Assembly: GCF_034480035.2 (NCBI RefSeq)
Contig: NZ_CP118753.2
Span: 1,459,426-1,523,425, forward strand
Source: Methanosphaera sp. ISO3-F5
GTDB taxonomy: Archaea > Methanobacteriota > Methanobacteria > Methanobacteriales > Methanobacteriaceae
Direction of reading: 5' to 3'
DNA: 64,000 bases
Positions 9,328-19,849 of this stretch are shown here, in pieces. The translations under genes were made by a program, and so were the position numbers. The notes under the pieces are model-generated. The model was not told where the DNA came from and did not search any database. It saw only the letters and a program-made list of their open reading frames with translations. Numbering within the stretch: position 1 is the stretch's first letter; every line of letters begins with the position of its first letter.

Positions 9328-10680
9328 TTATTCGTCACCTAAGAATCTTCTTAACATAGGGTTTACATCCATAAGTTGTTCTTTAGCGATTTCTTCATAT
9401 AATCTGTAAACAACACCTACTGTAAGTAATACCCCTGTACCTCCTCCGAGTGCCCCTGTAAGGTCTGCTGCAAATGCAAGTAAACCTACGAATGCACCAC
9501 CGAGGACGGTAATTGTTGGGATGTACTTATTCATTATTCTTTGGAATTGAACTTTACTACTTCTGAATCCAGGTACTTGAACACCCATATTAGAAAGTTG
9601 TTGAGCAACTTGTTTTGGTCCAATACCACTTATTTCCACCCATAGTAAAGCAAATCCAATGGATAATGCTATAAACACTATTGCATATATAAGAACTTTC
9701 AATGGATCCGTGAATAATACAGATACACTTGAAGGTGTACTTAAGTAATATGCAATACCACTAATTGCTTGACCTTGTGATACTTCTCCTAAGATTGGGA
9801 ATCCTGCTGATTGGAACAAACCTGCAAATAATTGTACATTTAAGAACAATGCACTTACTAATATAACAGGCATGTTACTAGCGTAAACAAATCTTAAAGG
9901 ATATTTTGATCTAGCTCCTTTAACTCCACCATATGATAATGGAATTTCTACTCTCATACTTTCAGCATATACTACAACAAGGAATACTATAATTGTAGAT
10001 AATACTGGAATCAATAAACTGAAATTAGGTTGTCCAGTCATTAATGAATATATAAATGCAGGTATTCTTCCTGCAGGAGCTGAAGTTGCTGCAGTCGGTA
10101 GGAAATTAAATGTACCAACAATAATTGTTTGAGCTACACCTGCGGCAATGAATAATCCAATACCACTACCGAATCCCCATTTACTTACAACTTCATCCAT
10201 ATAAATTATTAATATACCACCAAGAAGCATTTGTAATATAAGTATTAACGTATAGTCTCCACTGATTGGAGGTAAAGAACCTGTAAGTACAAGTACTGCT
10301 GCCTCAAATAAAGTGAAAAGCATAGCTAATAGTTTCTGAGTTCCTTGGAATGCAGCTTTATCTTCGGCTGATGATAAATCCAAATTAATCAATTTACCAC
10401 CAACTAATAATTGCATTACAATTGATGCAGTAACTATTGGACCAATACCTAAAGTAAGGATAGTACCAAAGCTACCTGCCATTACTGATCTTAACTGAGC
10501 GAATTGGTCTACAGCCGTCGGACTTAAACCAAATAATGATACTTCTGCTAATATGAAGTATAATACTAATATTATTCCTGTCCATTTAATTTTCTCTTTA
10601 AACCCAAGCCTTTTATCTGGATTAGCAACTTGAGGTAAAAGGGAATAAAATGGTTTTAGAAAATCTAGTGATGACATATT
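9328..10680 (-). CDS. secY: Protein translocase subunit SecY
   Basis: A protein of about 450 residues with ten predicted transmembrane helices. It forms the channel of the SecYE-beta translocon in the cytoplasmic membrane. The start MSSLDFLKPFYSLLPQV and the cytosolic loop KYPLRFVYASNMPVIL match archaeal SecY. The ATG at 10680 is preceded at 5 nt by GGAG, so it is preferred over the ATG at 10689. It is the last gene of the spc-like block, 54 bp after L15. Confidence 0.96.
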   Translation of the reverse strand, partial: NMSSLDFLKPFYSLLPQVANPDKRLGFKEKIKWTGIILVLYFILAEVSLFGLSPTAVDQFAQLRSVMAGSFGTILTLGIGPIVTASIVMQLLVGGKLINLDLSSAEDKAAFQGTQKLLAMLFTLFEAAVLVLTGSLPPISGDYTLILILQMLLGGILIIYMDEVVSKWGFGSGIGLFIAAGVAQTIIVGTFNFLPTAATSAPAGRIPAFIYSLMTGQPNFSLLIPVLSTIIVFLVVVYAESMRVEIPLSYGGVKGARSKYPLRFVYASNMPVILVSALFLNVQLFAGLFQSAGFPILGEVSQGQAISGIAYYLSTPSSVSVLFTDPLKVLIYAIVFIALSIGFALLWVEISGIGPKQVAQQLSNMGVQVPGFRSSKVQFQRIMNKYIPTITVLGGAFVGLLAFAADLTGALGGGTGVLLTVGVVYRLYEEIAKEQLMDVNPMLRRFLGDE

Positions 10681-10734
10681 TACTCCCATGGAAAGATATA
10701 ATTCTTCAAATTATACCCACTAATATAATTGTTT

Positions 10735-11172
10735 TTATATAATTTCAGCTATTCCGCCTACTTCTTCGATTTTTTCAATAGCACCTTTAGAGAATTTAGG
10801 TGATTTGATTGTCAATGAAGTGGATAATGAACCTTTTGCTAAAACTTTGTTGTAACCTAGTTCAGTTACATCTAACACAATTTGTCCATCTTCTTCTACT
10901 GCAATTTTATCTGCTAGATATTTTTCAAGATTGTTATCAATATCTAGAAGATTGATAGGTTTAAATTGTTGAATAGTTTTTGTAGGACGTGTGAAACCAT
11001 ATTTACCGAAGTGTTTAGGATCGTTAATAACCATCCAAGTTTTGTGGTGTTTGTTTAAACCTGCGTTTCCACGACCTCCACGGTGTCCTGCACCTCGACG
11101 TTTTTTAGTACATCCTCCACCAACAGATCTTGAACCTCGTAGTTTTCTGATTTTTTTAGTTTTTCTTATCAT
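10735..11172 (-). CDS. rpl15p: 50S ribosomal protein L15
   Basis: A 145-residue protein whose Gly/Arg-rich N-terminus (GSRSVGGGCTKKRRGAGHRG) matches archaeal L15/eukaryotic L27a. It lies between L30 and secY as in other archaeal spc operons. Confidence 0.95.
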   Translation of the reverse strand: MIRKTKKIRKLRGSRSVGGGCTKKRRGAGHRGGRGNAGLNKHHKTWMVINDPKHFGKYGFTRPTKTIQQFKPINLLDIDNNLEKYLADKIAVEEDGQIVLDVTELGYNKVLAKGSLSTSLTIKSPKFSKGAIEKIEEVGGIAEII

Positions 11173-11189
11173 TCATGACACCTACAAAT

Positions 11190-11648
11190 TTAAATCATTT
11201 TTTCAAGTAATTCATTAATATTCTCAGATCTGTAACCAAGTGATCCTCCTTCTGTGAAAGGTTGTCTTGTTCCTTCGTAACCTTTTCTTGGAGGGTTTAA
11301 ACGGAATAATGGTTTTAATCCATTTTCTTTAAGGGTGGTTTCACCATTGAATATTGCTACAGCTAAAGCTTCTACTGAATCATATTCAGTGTTTTCTTTA
11401 ACATATTCATCTGTTACTCTTCTGTTACCGGAAAGTCTTCCTCTTTCAGAAACTAAAGTTTTAAATGTTTCTTCAGATACTTCTCCCCAGGTAATGTAAT
11501 CTTTTGCTTTTTGTAACATTCCTTTGTAACTTGGTGTTTCTGGAATTACAACTGCATGACTTATTCTTGTAAGATTAAGCATATCAAGTGTATCTGCGAT
11601 GTTTTTTCTAATTCCAGTTCTTCCACGAATTCTTATAACTGCATACAT
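11190..11648 (-). CDS. rpl30p: 50S ribosomal protein L30 (archaeal long form)
   Basis: A 152-residue protein starting [17 protein letters not shown], the archaeal L30/eukaryotic L7 pattern, about twice the size of bacterial L30. The C-terminal [10 protein letters not shown] segment is typical. It sits 14 bp downstream of S5. Confidence 0.95.
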   Translation of the reverse strand: MYAVIRIRGRTGIRKNIADTLDMLNLTRISHAVVIPETPSYKGMLQKAKDYITWGEVSEETFKTLVSERGRLSGNRRVTDEYVKENTEYDSVEALAVAIFNGETTLKENGLKPLFRLNPPRKGYEGTRQPFTEGGSLGYRSENINELLEKMI

Positions 11649-11662
11649 AATAAAAACCTCAC

Positions 11663-12346
11663 TTAATCAATTACTCCAAGAGCTTTAAGTTCTTGTTCAC
11701 TTGATTTTACACTAGATAATGCTTTAAGAGCATCAAATACTGCTCCTGCAAAGTTAATTGTAGTTTGTGTTTGACCACTGGTCATACTCCATACATCAGC
11801 AATACCTGCTAATGAAAGGATGGTTTTACCTACATTTCCTATTGCAAGGTTTACTCCTGCTGGTGCTGGTATAAGTGTTACTTTTACACTGCTTCTTTTA
11901 CCTTCAACTTTGTAAGGTACTGTGTGTCTTCTACCGCAACCGCAACCCCAGTCACCGCATCCTCTTCGTACTTTAATTAGGTTGTATTTTGCATCATCAA
12001 CAGCTTTTCTGATAGCAGGACCTACTTCTTGGGATTTACCTTGACCTAATCCTACGTATCCATCTTTGTTTCCAACTGCTACGATTACTCTAAAGTTAAC
12101 TTTTCTACCAGATTTGTGCATTCTTTGAACAAGGTTAACATCCATAACTTCTTCTTCAAGATCTGGTAATAGTGCGTCAACAATTTCTAATTCCATTATA
12201 GGAAGACCTTTGTCTAATATTTCATCAATATCAGTTATTTCGCCTTCTTTAACTTTTCTACCAAGTTCTGTTTTTGGTTCCCATGCTTCAACATTGAACT
12301 TGTTAGTAGAATTCTTGTTGTTTGATCTATTTGATCTTTTGCTCAT
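11663..12346 (-). CDS. rps5p: 30S ribosomal protein S5
   Basis: A 227-residue archaeal S5 (eukaryotic uS5). The central double-stranded-RNA-binding fold includes [20 protein letters not shown], and the archaeal [13 protein letters not shown] segment is present, giving extra cysteines. The gene overlaps L18 by 4 bp (ATGA), suggesting translational coupling. Confidence 0.96.
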   Translation of the reverse strand: MSKRSNRSNNKNSTNKFNVEAWEPKTELGRKVKEGEITDIDEILDKGLPIMELEIVDALLPDLEEEVMDVNLVQRMHKSGRKVNFRVIVAVGNKDGYVGLGQGKSQEVGPAIRKAVDDAKYNLIKVRRGCGDWGCGCGRRHTVPYKVEGKRSSVKVTLIPAPAGVNLAIGNVGKTILSLAGIADVWSMTSGQTQTTINFAGAVFDALKALSSVKSSEQELKALGVID

Positions 12347-12924
12347 TGTGTTGCCTCATCTATTTTATTTTTAACGCTTTCAAAATGATCTGGTATTTCT
12401 TCTGGAGATAATCCACATCTTATGTAATTTGCGAATTTTGCGTTTTTCTCATCTTCATCCATGTTTTCTGCATATTGTGCAATATGTTCTCCTCTGATTC
12501 TTGAGTCATCAGGTAAGATGGATTCATTGTGAGGTATGTATAATCCTGCATCTAAAGCTCCTTTTAGCACTGCATAAATTTTTGTACCTTTTATTGCTGG
12601 TTGTAATCCTATGTCTAAAATTGTTTCATCATAGTCTTCATTAAGTGCTCTTTTACCGAATAAGTATCCGGTTAGGTATGCTGCAGATGTATTTTTACCA
12701 TTTCCTAACCATCCATAATCTTTTAGTTGTTTGGATGTTGCTGAAACTAATGTTTCATCCCCGTTTTCTCCAATTTTAACTAGTTGTGTTATGGTGTGGT
12801 TTGATGTGATTCTTACAACCATTCTGGTTTTGTCGAGGTCAACTAATTTATATCTTTTGTTATAATTAGTTTTTCCTTCTCTTCTTCTTTTGAATTGTAC
12901 TTTATATGTTGCTCCACGTGCCAT
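12343..12924 (-). CDS. rpl18p: 50S ribosomal protein L18
   Basis: A 193-residue protein homologous to archaeal L18/eukaryotic L5, which binds 5S rRNA. It starts [21 protein letters not shown] and includes [14 protein letters not shown]. Its stop overlaps the S5 start. Confidence 0.95.
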   Translation of the reverse strand: MARGATYKVQFKRRREGKTNYNKRYKLVDLDKTRMVVRITSNHTITQLVKIGENGDETLVSATSKQLKDYGWLGNGKNTSAAYLTGYLFGKRALNEDYDETILDIGLQPAIKGTKIYAVLKGALDAGLYIPHNESILPDDSRIRGEHIAQYAENMDEDEKNAKFANYIRCGLSPEEIPDHFESVKNKIDEATQ

Positions 12925-12927
12925 AAT

Positions 12928-13386
12928 CTATTCCCCCGTTTCTTTTAGCATTCCGTGGTCTTTTGCATAAGTTTTCATGTATGATTTACTTCTAAATGCT
13001 CCACCTTTTGCCATATTGTATAATTTACGGTATGTAGTTCTGTCGATTTCATCGTTAGCACGCATGTCTTTAAGTACAACTCTTAAAGAACGAATAGTAC
13101 TCATCCATGCTTCTTTCTTAGGAGTTCTTGCTTTTTTAGCCCCTTTGATACTACCATGGCCTCTTCTTCTACCTTTTTTCTTTTGTTCAGCATTCTTTTT
13201 TGCTCTGTAACTGCTTATTCCATTAACAGGTTTGGCTTTAATAACACCGTCATTAATCAAAGCTTTGATACTATTTCTAGTGATTGCCCTGGATACTTCT
13301 TCGAGGTGATCTGGATCAATCCATACTCTGTTAACTCCTACTTTAAGTATTTTTGCAGCTAATTTTTTCTGTGTGGTAAGATTCAT
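12928..13386 (-). CDS. rpl19e: 50S ribosomal protein L19e
   Basis: A 152-residue archaeal/eukaryotic L19e starting MNLTTQKKLAAKILKVG, with the conserved VNRVWIDP and a long basic helix (KKGRRRGHGSIKGAKKAR). The in-frame start 30 bp upstream is rejected because AGGAGG precedes the ATG at 13386 at normal spacing. Confidence 0.95.
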   Translation of the reverse strand: MNLTTQKKLAAKILKVGVNRVWIDPDHLEEVSRAITRNSIKALINDGVIKAKPVNGISSYRAKKNAEQKKKGRRRGHGSIKGAKKARTPKKEAWMSTIRSLRVVLKDMRANDEIDRTTYRKLYNMAKGGAFRSKSYMKTYAKDHGMLKETGE

Positions 13387-13467
13387 GAAAATCCTCCTTA
13401 ATATAATAAACTTCATTAAGATTTTTACATAATGTATTCAACCTTGAACCATTACTAAAAACAAATC

Positions 13468-13797
13468 TTAATTTAATAGTTTTACCCCGTTTTCTTTAGC
13501 GTATGCTTCAATTAACTGTCTTTTTCTATTTCCTACTGTAGCAGCTATTCTTGCTGCATCCGTTTCAGGATTTAAAGCTTTGATTTGTTCTACATTTTCG
13601 ACTAATACATCTTTAAAACCTGAAGGGTGTAATCCTCTAGTAGCTTTTGGACATCTGTATCCAACTCTAGCCATTGCAGGTTTTCTTGCTTGGTATCGTC
13701 GTCTTTTACTTAGTTTACCTCTAGGTCTACGGTAACTGTCACCAAGTTTTTTGTATCTCCAATATTCTTGTCTTTTGAAAGTTGGTTTTTTAGTCAT
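13468..13797 (-). CDS. rpl32e: 50S ribosomal protein L32e
   Basis: A 109-residue L32e with FKRQEYWRYKKLGDSYRRPRG at the N-terminus and GLHPSGFKDVLVENV centrally. It is a compact version, as in other methanogens, lacking the longer N-terminal extension of some archaea. It is the only gene in this block with a longer (80 bp) leader before L19e. Confidence 0.94.
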   Translation of the reverse strand: MTKKPTFKRQEYWRYKKLGDSYRRPRGKLSKRRRYQARKPAMARVGYRCPKATRGLHPSGFKDVLVENVEQIKALNPETDAARIAATVGNRKRQLIEAYAKENGVKLLN

Positions 13798-13819
13798 AAT
13801 AACTTCCTCTTTAAAAATC

Positions 13820-14377
13820 TTATTCTAATTCTTCCTGTCTTTTATCTACTAAGTAAATTCCGTCTTGGAATATACGAGGATCCCGTCTTTTAATTTTGGT
13901 AGCTTGTTCAATGTTAGCCATTGTTTGACCAACGTGTTCTTTGTTAACACCAGTGATAGTTACATCGTCACCTTTAACTTGAACTTTTACATCATCACCA
14001 ATAATTTTTGCTACACGTGGACTTCTTTCCCCTAGGAAGTTGTCAATTGTAACTTTTTTACCTTGAACTTTCACAGTCATTGGAAAGTGAGCATAGACGA
14101 TTTTCATTTTGTAAGTAAAACCATGTTTTACACCATAAATCATGTTTGAAATATGTGATTTAATAGTTCCTACCATAGCTTTATCTTTTTTGTTTGGGAA
14201 TGCTACAAATATTGTAACATTTTCATCATCTTTTGTTACGGTAATATTGTTATGGTTGAAGTTTCTCTTAATTTCTCCGCCATTTCCTTTTACAGTAACA
14301 TCATTGTTTGCTTCTACTGTTACTGTTACATCTTCAGGAATAGGGATTATCTCTGTTATATCTGCTAATTTAACCAT
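13820..14377 (-). CDS. rpl6p: 50S ribosomal protein L6
   Basis: A 185-residue L6/uL6 with two L6 folds. The first contains VEANNDVTVKGNGGEIKR and the second FPMTVKVQGKKVTIDNFLGE. It lies between S8 and L32e. Confidence 0.95.
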   Translation of the reverse strand: MVKLADITEIIPIPEDVTVTVEANNDVTVKGNGGEIKRNFNHNNITVTKDDENVTIFVAFPNKKDKAMVGTIKSHISNMIYGVKHGFTYKMKIVYAHFPMTVKVQGKKVTIDNFLGERSPRVAKIIGDDVKVQVKGDDVTITGVNKEHVGQTMANIEQATKIKRRDPRIFQDGIYLVDKRQEELE

Positions 14378-14385
14378 TTTTTCAC

Positions 14386-14778
14386 CTAATATACATAAAC
14401 TAATAATCTTCCACCAATTCCAGCTTCTTTAGCTTCGTGGTGGGTCATTACACCTTGTGGTGTAGTTACGATAAGAATACCGAAGTTCTTTGCTGGTAAG
14501 TATCTTTTCTCAAATTCTTCGAATTCATCGTTTTTTACAGCGTGACGAGGTTTGATAACACCACATTTGTTGATGTTACCTGCTAATTCAACATTGAATA
14601 TTCCAGCTTTACCGTCATCTACTAATTCAAAATTTCCTATATAATTTTCCTTTTGCATTACGCTTAATACATGTCCAATGAGTTTGGATGCAGGTTTGAT
14701 AGTTGCACTATCATTACCTTGTAACTCGTTGTTTCTGATGTTTGTTAAAGCATCTGCAAGAGGGTCCATAAGAGACAT
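14386..14778 (-). CDS. rps8p: 30S ribosomal protein S8
   Basis: A 130-residue S8/uS8. It has the N-terminal [14 protein letters not shown] and C-terminal [20 protein letters not shown] sequences typical of archaea. GGAGTG lies 8 nt before the start. It binds 16S rRNA and in many organisms also regulates its operon. Confidence 0.95.
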   Translation of the reverse strand: MSLMDPLADALTNIRNNELQGNDSATIKPASKLIGHVLSVMQKENYIGNFELVDDGKAGIFNVELAGNINKCGVIKPRHAVKNDEFEEFEKRYLPAKNFGILIVTTPQGVMTHHEAKEAGIGGRLLVYVY

Positions 14779-14795
14779 TCTATAAACACTCCTGT

Positions 14796-14939
14796 TTAGT
14801 TATATTTTTTAAATCCGATTTTTGGAGCTATTTCTCTGAAGCATTGACGACAAAGGTTTAAACCATATCTTCTTACTATTGCTGAGTGATCTCCGCATCG
14901 ACTACATTTTCTTGCTGCTTTCCCGTATTTTCTTGGCAC
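14796..14939 (-). CDS. rps14p: 30S ribosomal protein S14 (zinc-binding, 47 aa)
   Basis: A 47-residue S14 of the short zinc type, easily missed because of its size. Translation of the minus strand gives a protein starting (M)[18 protein letters not shown] and ending KIGFKKYN. The zinc ligands are C12, C15, C30 and C33. The start is GTG at 14939, with GGTGAT about 4 nt upstream; no ATG is available. It fills the gap between S8 and L5 exactly where archaeal operons place it. Confidence 0.95.
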   Translation of the reverse strand: MPRKYGKAARKCSRCGDHSAIVRRYGLNLCRQCFREIAPKIGFKKYN

Positions 14940-14951
14940 AATAATCACCTT

Positions 14952-15467
14952 CTATTCTATAGTAACTTGGAATTTTTCTTTCATTAATTCCATTGATTCT
15001 TCTTTTGTAACTCTTTGTGCTTTTGGTATTTTTTTAGGTCTGATTCTTCTTTCTTTAATTCTGTGACCAGGTTTTTGGAAAGTTACTGAAACATCCATAC
15101 CAAAAATTCCAATATCAGGATCATATCTTACACCAGGAATATCAATGTGTTCTCTGATACCGAAGGATACGTTACCTTCTTTATCAAATTGAGAAGCTTT
15201 GATTCTGTTTTCTAATCCAGCTAATACCATAGATATGATTTTTTCAGCTTTTTCTCCTCTTAAAGTAACTTTACATGCAATTGGTTGTTTTTTACGAATA
15301 CCAAATTCAGGGTTTGTTACTTTTGAGTATGTTCTTACAGGTGTTTGATCTACAAGAGTTTCAATTAATTTTTCTGCTCTTGTTAATTTTTCCCCACCTT
15401 CACCAACACCAATGTTGATGGTTGCTTTTGCTATGTAAGGTTTTTCCATCACATTCATATTAGTCAT
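14952..15467 (-). CDS. rpl5p: 50S ribosomal protein L5
   Basis: A 171-residue L5/uL5 that binds 5S r[24 protein letters not shown] and [19 protein letters not shown] mark the archaeal protein. It overlaps the S4e gene end by 8 bp. An internal ATG at residue 4 or 7 could also be the true start. Confidence 0.95.
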   Translation of the reverse strand: MTNMNVMEKPYIAKATINIGVGEGGEKLTRAEKLIETLVDQTPVRTYSKVTNPEFGIRKKQPIACKVTLRGEKAEKIISMVLAGLENRIKASQFDKEGNVSFGIREHIDIPGVRYDPDIGIFGMDVSVTFQKPGHRIKERRIRPKKIPKAQRVTKEESMELMKEKFQVTIE

Positions 15468-16188
15468 CTCCTAATAATGATATGACAGGTTTATCTGTAC
15501 CTACAACAAATACATATTTTGCTAAGGTTAAGAATGAACCTTCTTCTGTTGCAATTAATACTGTGTTTGATTTTGAAGATTTTGTGATGTTAATTTCTTC
15601 GATTTTACCGATTTCACCAGTGTGTTTACCACCAGTAATTAATGCTAATGAACCTACTTCAAATTTTATTGAATCTGAAATATTTTGTTCTGGTACATTT
15701 AATAATAATACATCACTTGTTTTGTAATCATCTTCTTCGATGATAACGTTTCTACCATCATGTAAGTTTAATTGAGTTTTTCCACCTTTGATTGTGGTTT
15801 TGTTTTCAATGCTTACTAATTTGAATGATGCATCTTTTTCTTCAATTTCGTTTAGTACTAATCTTCCTTTATAGTCAGGTATTAAACGGTAGTATTTGTT
15901 TAGTTTAGGAATGGAAATAACATCCATGAAACCTACAGGGAATCTGTGGTCTTTTCTTGCTGTTCCATCTACTAATACATCACCATTGTTTAAGATAATT
16001 TTTGCTTCACGTGCATTTTCTGCTACGTTTAAGATATCTCTTAATACCATTACTAAAGGTAATGATTTATCTAAAGCATGTGGCCCTGCACTTGTTTTTG
16101 TTGTCCATTTTTCTTCTTTTTTGTGTATAGGCCAGGTTTTTGGTGCTTTAAATCTTTTTAAGTGTTTTCTTGATCCCATATTTGCCAT
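15460..16188 (-). CDS. rps4e: 30S ribosomal protein S4e
   Basis: A 242-residue archaeal/eukaryotic S4e. It contains the N-terminal [17 protein letters not shown], an S4-like RNA-binding region ([21 protein letters not shown]) and a C-terminal KOW element ([18 protein letters not shown]). There is no bacterial counterpart. It is 2 bp from L24. Confidence 0.96.
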   Translation of the reverse strand: MANMGSRKHLKRFKAPKTWPIHKKEEKWTTKTSAGPHALDKSLPLVMVLRDILNVAENAREAKIILNNGDVLVDGTARKDHRFPVGFMDVISIPKLNKYYRLIPDYKGRLVLNEIEEKDASFKLVSIENKTTIKGGKTQLNLHDGRNVIIEEDDYKTSDVLLLNVPEQNISDSIKFEVGSLALITGGKHTGEIGKIEEINITKSSKSNTVLIATEEGSFLTLAKYVFVVGTDKPVISLLGDD

Positions 16189-16190
16189 GA

Positions 16191-16544
16191 TTATACCTTC
16201 CTATTTAATGCACTGTTTCTTCTTTCATCATCTAAATAAATATCTGTAATTACTAAGTTTGATGGGTGAATTGGTTGGTATAATTTTGTACCGTCTTGTT
16301 TTTGGCTTGAAGCACCGTCAACAAGTACACGGTAATTTTTAAGATCTACACCTTCAACTATTCCTTCAGTTCCTTTAAAGTCACCACGTACGATTTCAAC
16401 TTCATCTCCTTTTCTTACAGGGAATGATCTTCTGTTGAATTCTTTTCTTAAATCATCAGATAAGTGTACGCTCATTGAGTTGTGACGTTTATGTAGTGGA
16501 GCTGTATATAACGCTTTACGTTGTTTTCTTGGTTGTTTTGACAT
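16191..16544 (-). CDS. rpl24p: 50S ribosomal protein L24
   Basis: A 117-residue L24/uL24 with a KOW motif (KGDEVEIVRGDFKGTEGIVE) and the archaeal N-terminal KQPRKQRKALYTAPLHKRHN. It helps start 50S assembly. Confidence 0.95.
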   Translation of the reverse strand: MSKQPRKQRKALYTAPLHKRHNSMSVHLSDDLRKEFNRRSFPVRKGDEVEIVRGDFKGTEGIVEGVDLKNYRVLVDGASSQKQDGTKLYQPIHPSNLVITDIYLDDERRNSALNRKV

Positions 16545-16556
16545 ACTTTTTCACCC

Positions 16557-16955
16557 TTATACGATTATACTTGCAGCACTACCTATTGCAGGCCAAAGAT
16601 CTGCAGCTTCTTTTGCTATTGGTCCTCTGATTTCTGAACCTTTGAGTACACCATCTTCTGTTATGATTACAGCTGCGTTGTCTTCAAATTTAACTCTGAG
16701 ACCATCTGCACGTCTGTATTCTTTTTTCTGGCGAACTACAACTGCTGTTGTAACTTCTCTTCTCATGTCAGCTGTTCCTTTTTTAACGGAAATTACTACC
16801 ATGTCACCTACACCTGCAGATGCAAGTCTTCTTCTAACACCTTTAAATCCTTTTACAGAAATTATTTCTACTTCTCTTGCTCCAGTATTGTCTACACATT
16901 TAAGTCTAGCACCAATAGGAAGTGATTTGGAGACTTTTGATGTAATTGCTTTCAT
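16557..16955 (-). CDS. rpl14p: 50S ribosomal protein L14
   Basis: A 132-residue L14/uL14 with [20 protein letters not shown] and the AAVVI/GxRIFGPxAxE-like end ([19 protein letters not shown]). It lies at the subunit interface near the factor-binding site. Situated between S17 and L24. Confidence 0.96.
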   Translation of the reverse strand: MKAITSKVSKSLPIGARLKCVDNTGAREVEIISVKGFKGVRRRLASAGVGDMVVISVKKGTADMRREVTTAVVVRQKKEYRRADGLRVKFEDNAAVIITEDGVLKGSEIRGPIAKEAADLWPAIGSAASIIV

Positions 16956-16960
16956 TTTAT

Positions 16961-17281
16961 CTATTCTCCTTCTTTAACTTCTACTAGCACGAAATGTTTA
17001 GTTTTACTAAGTTGTCTGCATTCTGCTATTTTTACAGAATCTCCAACTTTTACATCAATACAATCTGGTTTGTGTGCTTGTATTTTTGAATTTCTTTTTT
17101 CGTATCTTTCGTATTTTTTAATAAACTTATAGAAACTTCTTTCTACAGTTATTGTACGATCTGCCTTATCACTTGTAACTGTTCCTTCTATAACTTGACC
17201 TCTTACAGAGAGTTCACCGTGAAATGGACAGTTAGGATCGTGACATTCGTTTTCTGGTTCTTTAACATTAATGCCTACCAT
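16961..17281 (-). CDS. rps17p: 30S ribosomal protein S17
   Basis: A 106-residue S17/uS17 with an OB fold. The [17 protein letters not shown]-terminus with a CxxxxCxxH cluster is the archaeal type, and [20 protein letters not shown] is the conserved core. Confidence 0.95.
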   Translation of the reverse strand: MVGINVKEPENECHDPNCPFHGELSVRGQVIEGTVTSDKADRTITVERSFYKFIKKYERYEKRNSKIQAHKPDCIDVKVGDSVKIAECRQLSKTKHFVLVEVKEGE

Positions 17282-17285
17282 TGTT

Positions 17286-17567
17286 TCACCTAATTTTTTT
17301 AAATTTCTTTTTTATCCGGTCTTCAGGGCGGGCTAAAATAACTTTCCCATCAATTGAAACTTTATCACCATTTGGTAATGTAAACAATAATGTTACATTC
17401 TCTTTTGGGATAATTTTCTCATCTTCCCCCGTATCTATTTTAATAGTATTACGAGTTTCATCAATAATTATTCCATGTATTCCAATTAATCCTTCATGAT
17501 TACTGTCAATTACTTCAACAGTTAATCCAATAAATTCATGTCGAAATACGTTTTGTGGAGTTATCAT
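17286..17567 (-). CDS. rnp1: Ribonuclease P protein component 1 (Rpp29/Pop4 family)
   Basis: A 93-residue protein of the Rpp29 family, part of archaeal RNase P, which matures tRNA 5' ends. It starts [15 protein letters not shown] and carries [14 protein letters not shown] and [10 protein letters not shown], which are family features. Its position between S17 and aIF1 is the usual archaeal place. Confidence 0.92.
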   Translation of the reverse strand: MITPQNVFRHEFIGLTVEVIDSNHEGLIGIHGIIIDETRNTIKIDTGEDEKIIPKENVTLLFTLPNGDKVSIDGKVILARPEDRIKKKFKKIR

Positions 17568-17651
17568 AATAAAACTTCACATAAATGAATTTTTATTCCC
17601 TGTTCAATATTGTAATAATATTGAATTATCATCTGAATCTTCTAGATTAAT

Positions 17652-17957
17652 CTATTTAATTTCTATAGTATCTGAGGAAAAACCCATACCTGCTAATACT
17701 TCTTTAACTTTACGTTTATGGTCTCCTTGTAATTCAATTTGACCTTTTTTAGCAGTTCCACCACAAGCACATTTTGACTTAAGAGTCTTAGTTAATTCAC
17801 GTATATCTATATCGTGTTCATCGATACCTTCAACAATAGTCATGAGTTTACCAAATCGACGACGTACTGTATATACTTTAACTTTTTGTACTTCACGTGC
17901 TATTTCTTCACATACACATAGATCTTCTGGAAGACCGCATATTTCACAGATTTTCAT
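17652..17957 (-). CDS. Translation initiation factor aIF1 (SUI1 family)
   Basis: A 101-residue SUI1-domain protein that guides start-codon selection on the small subunit. An N-terminal zinc knuckle ([15 protein letters not shown]) precedes the SUI1 fold ([37 protein letters not shown]). An 84-bp spacer separates it from rnp1. Confidence 0.94.
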   Translation of the reverse strand: MKICEICGLPEDLCVCEEIAREVQKVKVYTVRRRFGKLMTIVEGIDEHDIDIRELTKTLKSKCACGGTAKKGQIELQGDHKRKVKEVLAGMGFSSDTIEIK

Positions 17958-17965
17958 CTCTATTC

Positions 17966-18172
17966 TTATTCTCCCTGTTGTTTATTTTCATTCATTATAG
18001 TAAGAACACGGGCAATAGTTCTTCTAGTTTCTCTAATTTTACCAGGGTTATCTACTCCAGATACTGCACCTTTACCAACTAATGTATCATATTCAGCATG
18101 AAGTTCATTAAGTTTAGTTTGAAGGTCAGATGGACTTAGTTCCCTAATTTCTTTACTTCTTAAAATAACCAT
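17966..18172 (-). CDS. rpl29p: 50S ribosomal protein L29
   Basis: A 68-residue two-helix protein, L29/uL29. It starts with [20 protein letters not shown] and has [17 protein letters not shown] as the second helix. GGGAGT precedes the ATG. It lies 13 bp after S3. Confidence 0.94.
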   Translation of the reverse strand: MVILRSKEIRELSPSDLQTKLNELHAEYDTLVGKGAVSGVDNPGKIRETRRTIARVLTIMNENKQQGE

Positions 18173-18185
18173 AAGTGACTCCCCA

Positions 18186-18941
18186 TTATTCTTCTAAAGT
18201 TTCAATGTCTTCTTCTTCGGTAATTTCTTCAACTTCAGCTTCTGCTGAAAGTTCTTCTAATATGTCTTCACCAGTAATTTCTTCTTGAATTTCACTTTCT
18301 TGAACTGCTTCAGTTGCTACTGGAGCTTCTTCAACAATGTCAGATTCTTCAGGTTCACTGATTTCAACATAGTCTGGTAAAATTACTTCAGGTGGCATGA
18401 TTCTTACATAAATTCCGAGTACACCAGGTTTTAGAGTTACTGTAGCAAATCCTTCTTTTACGTGTCTGATTGATGGTTCTCCACATTTTTTAATGTATCC
18501 ATCATTGAATTTTGCACAAGCAGATCTTGAACCTCTGATTTTACCAGAAATTGTAATTTCTACCCCTTGAGCACCTGCATTCATGATTCTTCTAATGTTT
18601 GCGTATGCTACTCTTCTGAATTGCATTCCTCTTTGTAACATTGAAGCACATTTATGAGCCATGATTCTTGGGTTTAATTCAGGTACTTTTACTTCTTTAA
18701 CTTCAACTTGAGGGTTTTCAAGATCGAAATTGTTTTGAAGAGTTTTGGTAATTGATCTTACGGTTTTTCCACCTCTACCAATAACCATACCTGGTTTTTC
18801 AGCGTAGACAATAACCATTGTTCCTACAGGTGTTACTTGAATATCCATTCCACCGTATCCTGCTCTTTCGAGTTTAGTTTCAAGATATTCATCTATTCGA
18901 GTTCTTTTTAATCCTTCTTTAACGAAATCTTTTTCAATCAT
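18186..18941 (-). CDS. rps3p: 30S ribosomal protein S3 with long acidic tail
   Basis: A 251-residue S3/uS3. The KH domain includes GMVIGRGGKTVRSITKTL (residues 51-68), and the C-terminal domain ends near VILPDYVEI (about 198). A strongly acidic Glu-rich tail of about 50 residues follows, longer than in many archaea and of unknown role. Confidence 0.96.
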   Translation of the reverse strand: MIEKDFVKEGLKRTRIDEYLETKLERAGYGGMDIQVTPVGTMVIVYAEKPGMVIGRGGKTVRSITKTLQNNFDLENPQVEVKEVKVPELNPRIMAHKCASMLQRGMQFRRVAYANIRRIMNAGAQGVEITISGKIRGSRSACAKFNDGYIKKCGEPSIRHVKEGFATVTLKPGVLGIYVRIMPPEVILPDYVEISEPEESDIVEEAPVATEAVQESEIQEEITGEDILEELSAEAEVEEITEEEDIETLEE

Positions 18942-18947
18942 TTGTAC

Positions 18948-19412
18948 TTAGGCCTCCCCCAATACGATTTGAATATGTGTTGTAGGTGTATTTGAAGGGC
19001 TAGCTCTACCAAATGCTCTTGGAGTCCAACCTCTTATGATAACCCCTCTGTTTGCTGATGCATGAACTAATTTAAGGTTTTCTACATCTAATTCTTCGTT
19101 TTCTGCATTTGCTTCAGCATTTTCGAGTACTTTTAAAATTGCTGCTGCTGCTTTAACTGGGTATCTACCAGATGGCCAACCTTTTAAATCACTTCTGTGA
19201 CCAACTTTTTTGTTGTGTCTTTTGAAAGGTACTACTGTTTTTTTCTCAATAACATCTTCTAAAAATGCTTTAGCATCTTCTAAGTACATGTTACGTATAG
19301 TTCTACAAATTTCCACTGAATGTTTTGGAGAAATTTTTAAACTGTGACCTGATGCTTTTGCTATTTTTTCATCTGGTTTAGCTTGATATGAGTAAGTATT
19401 TTTCTTTGCCAT
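18948..19412 (-). CDS. rpl22p: 50S ribosomal protein L22
   Basis: A 154-residue archaeal L22/eukaryotic L17 with [19 protein letters not shown] and [17 protein letters not shown] at the end. It contributes to the peptide exit tunnel. Confidence 0.95.
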   Translation of the reverse strand: MAKKNTYSYQAKPDEKIAKASGHSLKISPKHSVEICRTIRNMYLEDAKAFLEDVIEKKTVVPFKRHNKKVGHRSDLKGWPSGRYPVKAAAAILKVLENAEANAENEELDVENLKLVHASANRGVIIRGWTPRAFGRASPSNTPTTHIQIVLGEA

Positions 19413-19427
19413 ATATATTTCTCCTAT

Positions 19428-19835
19428 CTATTTAAGTGGTACGAACATTGATGATCTTGTAGCACCCATACCAGGGTCTCCGTGTTGTACTCTGCTACGT
19501 GTTTGTGCAAATTCACCGAAGTAGCATCCAATCATTTCTGGTTTGATTGTTACTTCAACAAATTCTTTACCATTATAGATACCAAATGTGTATCCTACCA
19601 TGTTAGGAAGTACAATTAAGTCACGACAATGTGTTTTGATAACTTCTGGTCTTCCATTATTATTTTCTATATCAACTTTTTCCATCTTAGCAAGAACTTT
19701 TTCTTGTCTTGGTAAGAATCCTCTTTTAAGAGATCTTCTTTGTCTTGAAGGTAATAATTCTATTACTTCTTCTAAGGACATTGCTTGAAGTTCTTCAAGA
19801 GTATATCCTCTAAATTTAAATACTTTACGAGCCAA
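19428..19835 (-). CDS. rps19p: 30S ribosomal protein S19
   Basis: A 135-residue archaeal S19/eukaryotic S15, with [16 protein letters not shown] at the N-terminus and the conserved [24 protein letters not shown] (shown in part) at the end. Confidence 0.95.
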   Translation of the reverse strand: MARKVFKFRGYTLEELQAMSLEEVIELLPSRQRRSLKRGFLPRQEKVLAKMEKVDIENNNGRPEVIKTHCRDLIVLPNMVGYTFGIYNGKEFVEVTIKPEMIGCYFGEFAQTRSRVQHGDPGMGATRSSMFVPLK

Positions 19836-19849
19836 TTAAGTGCCTCCTT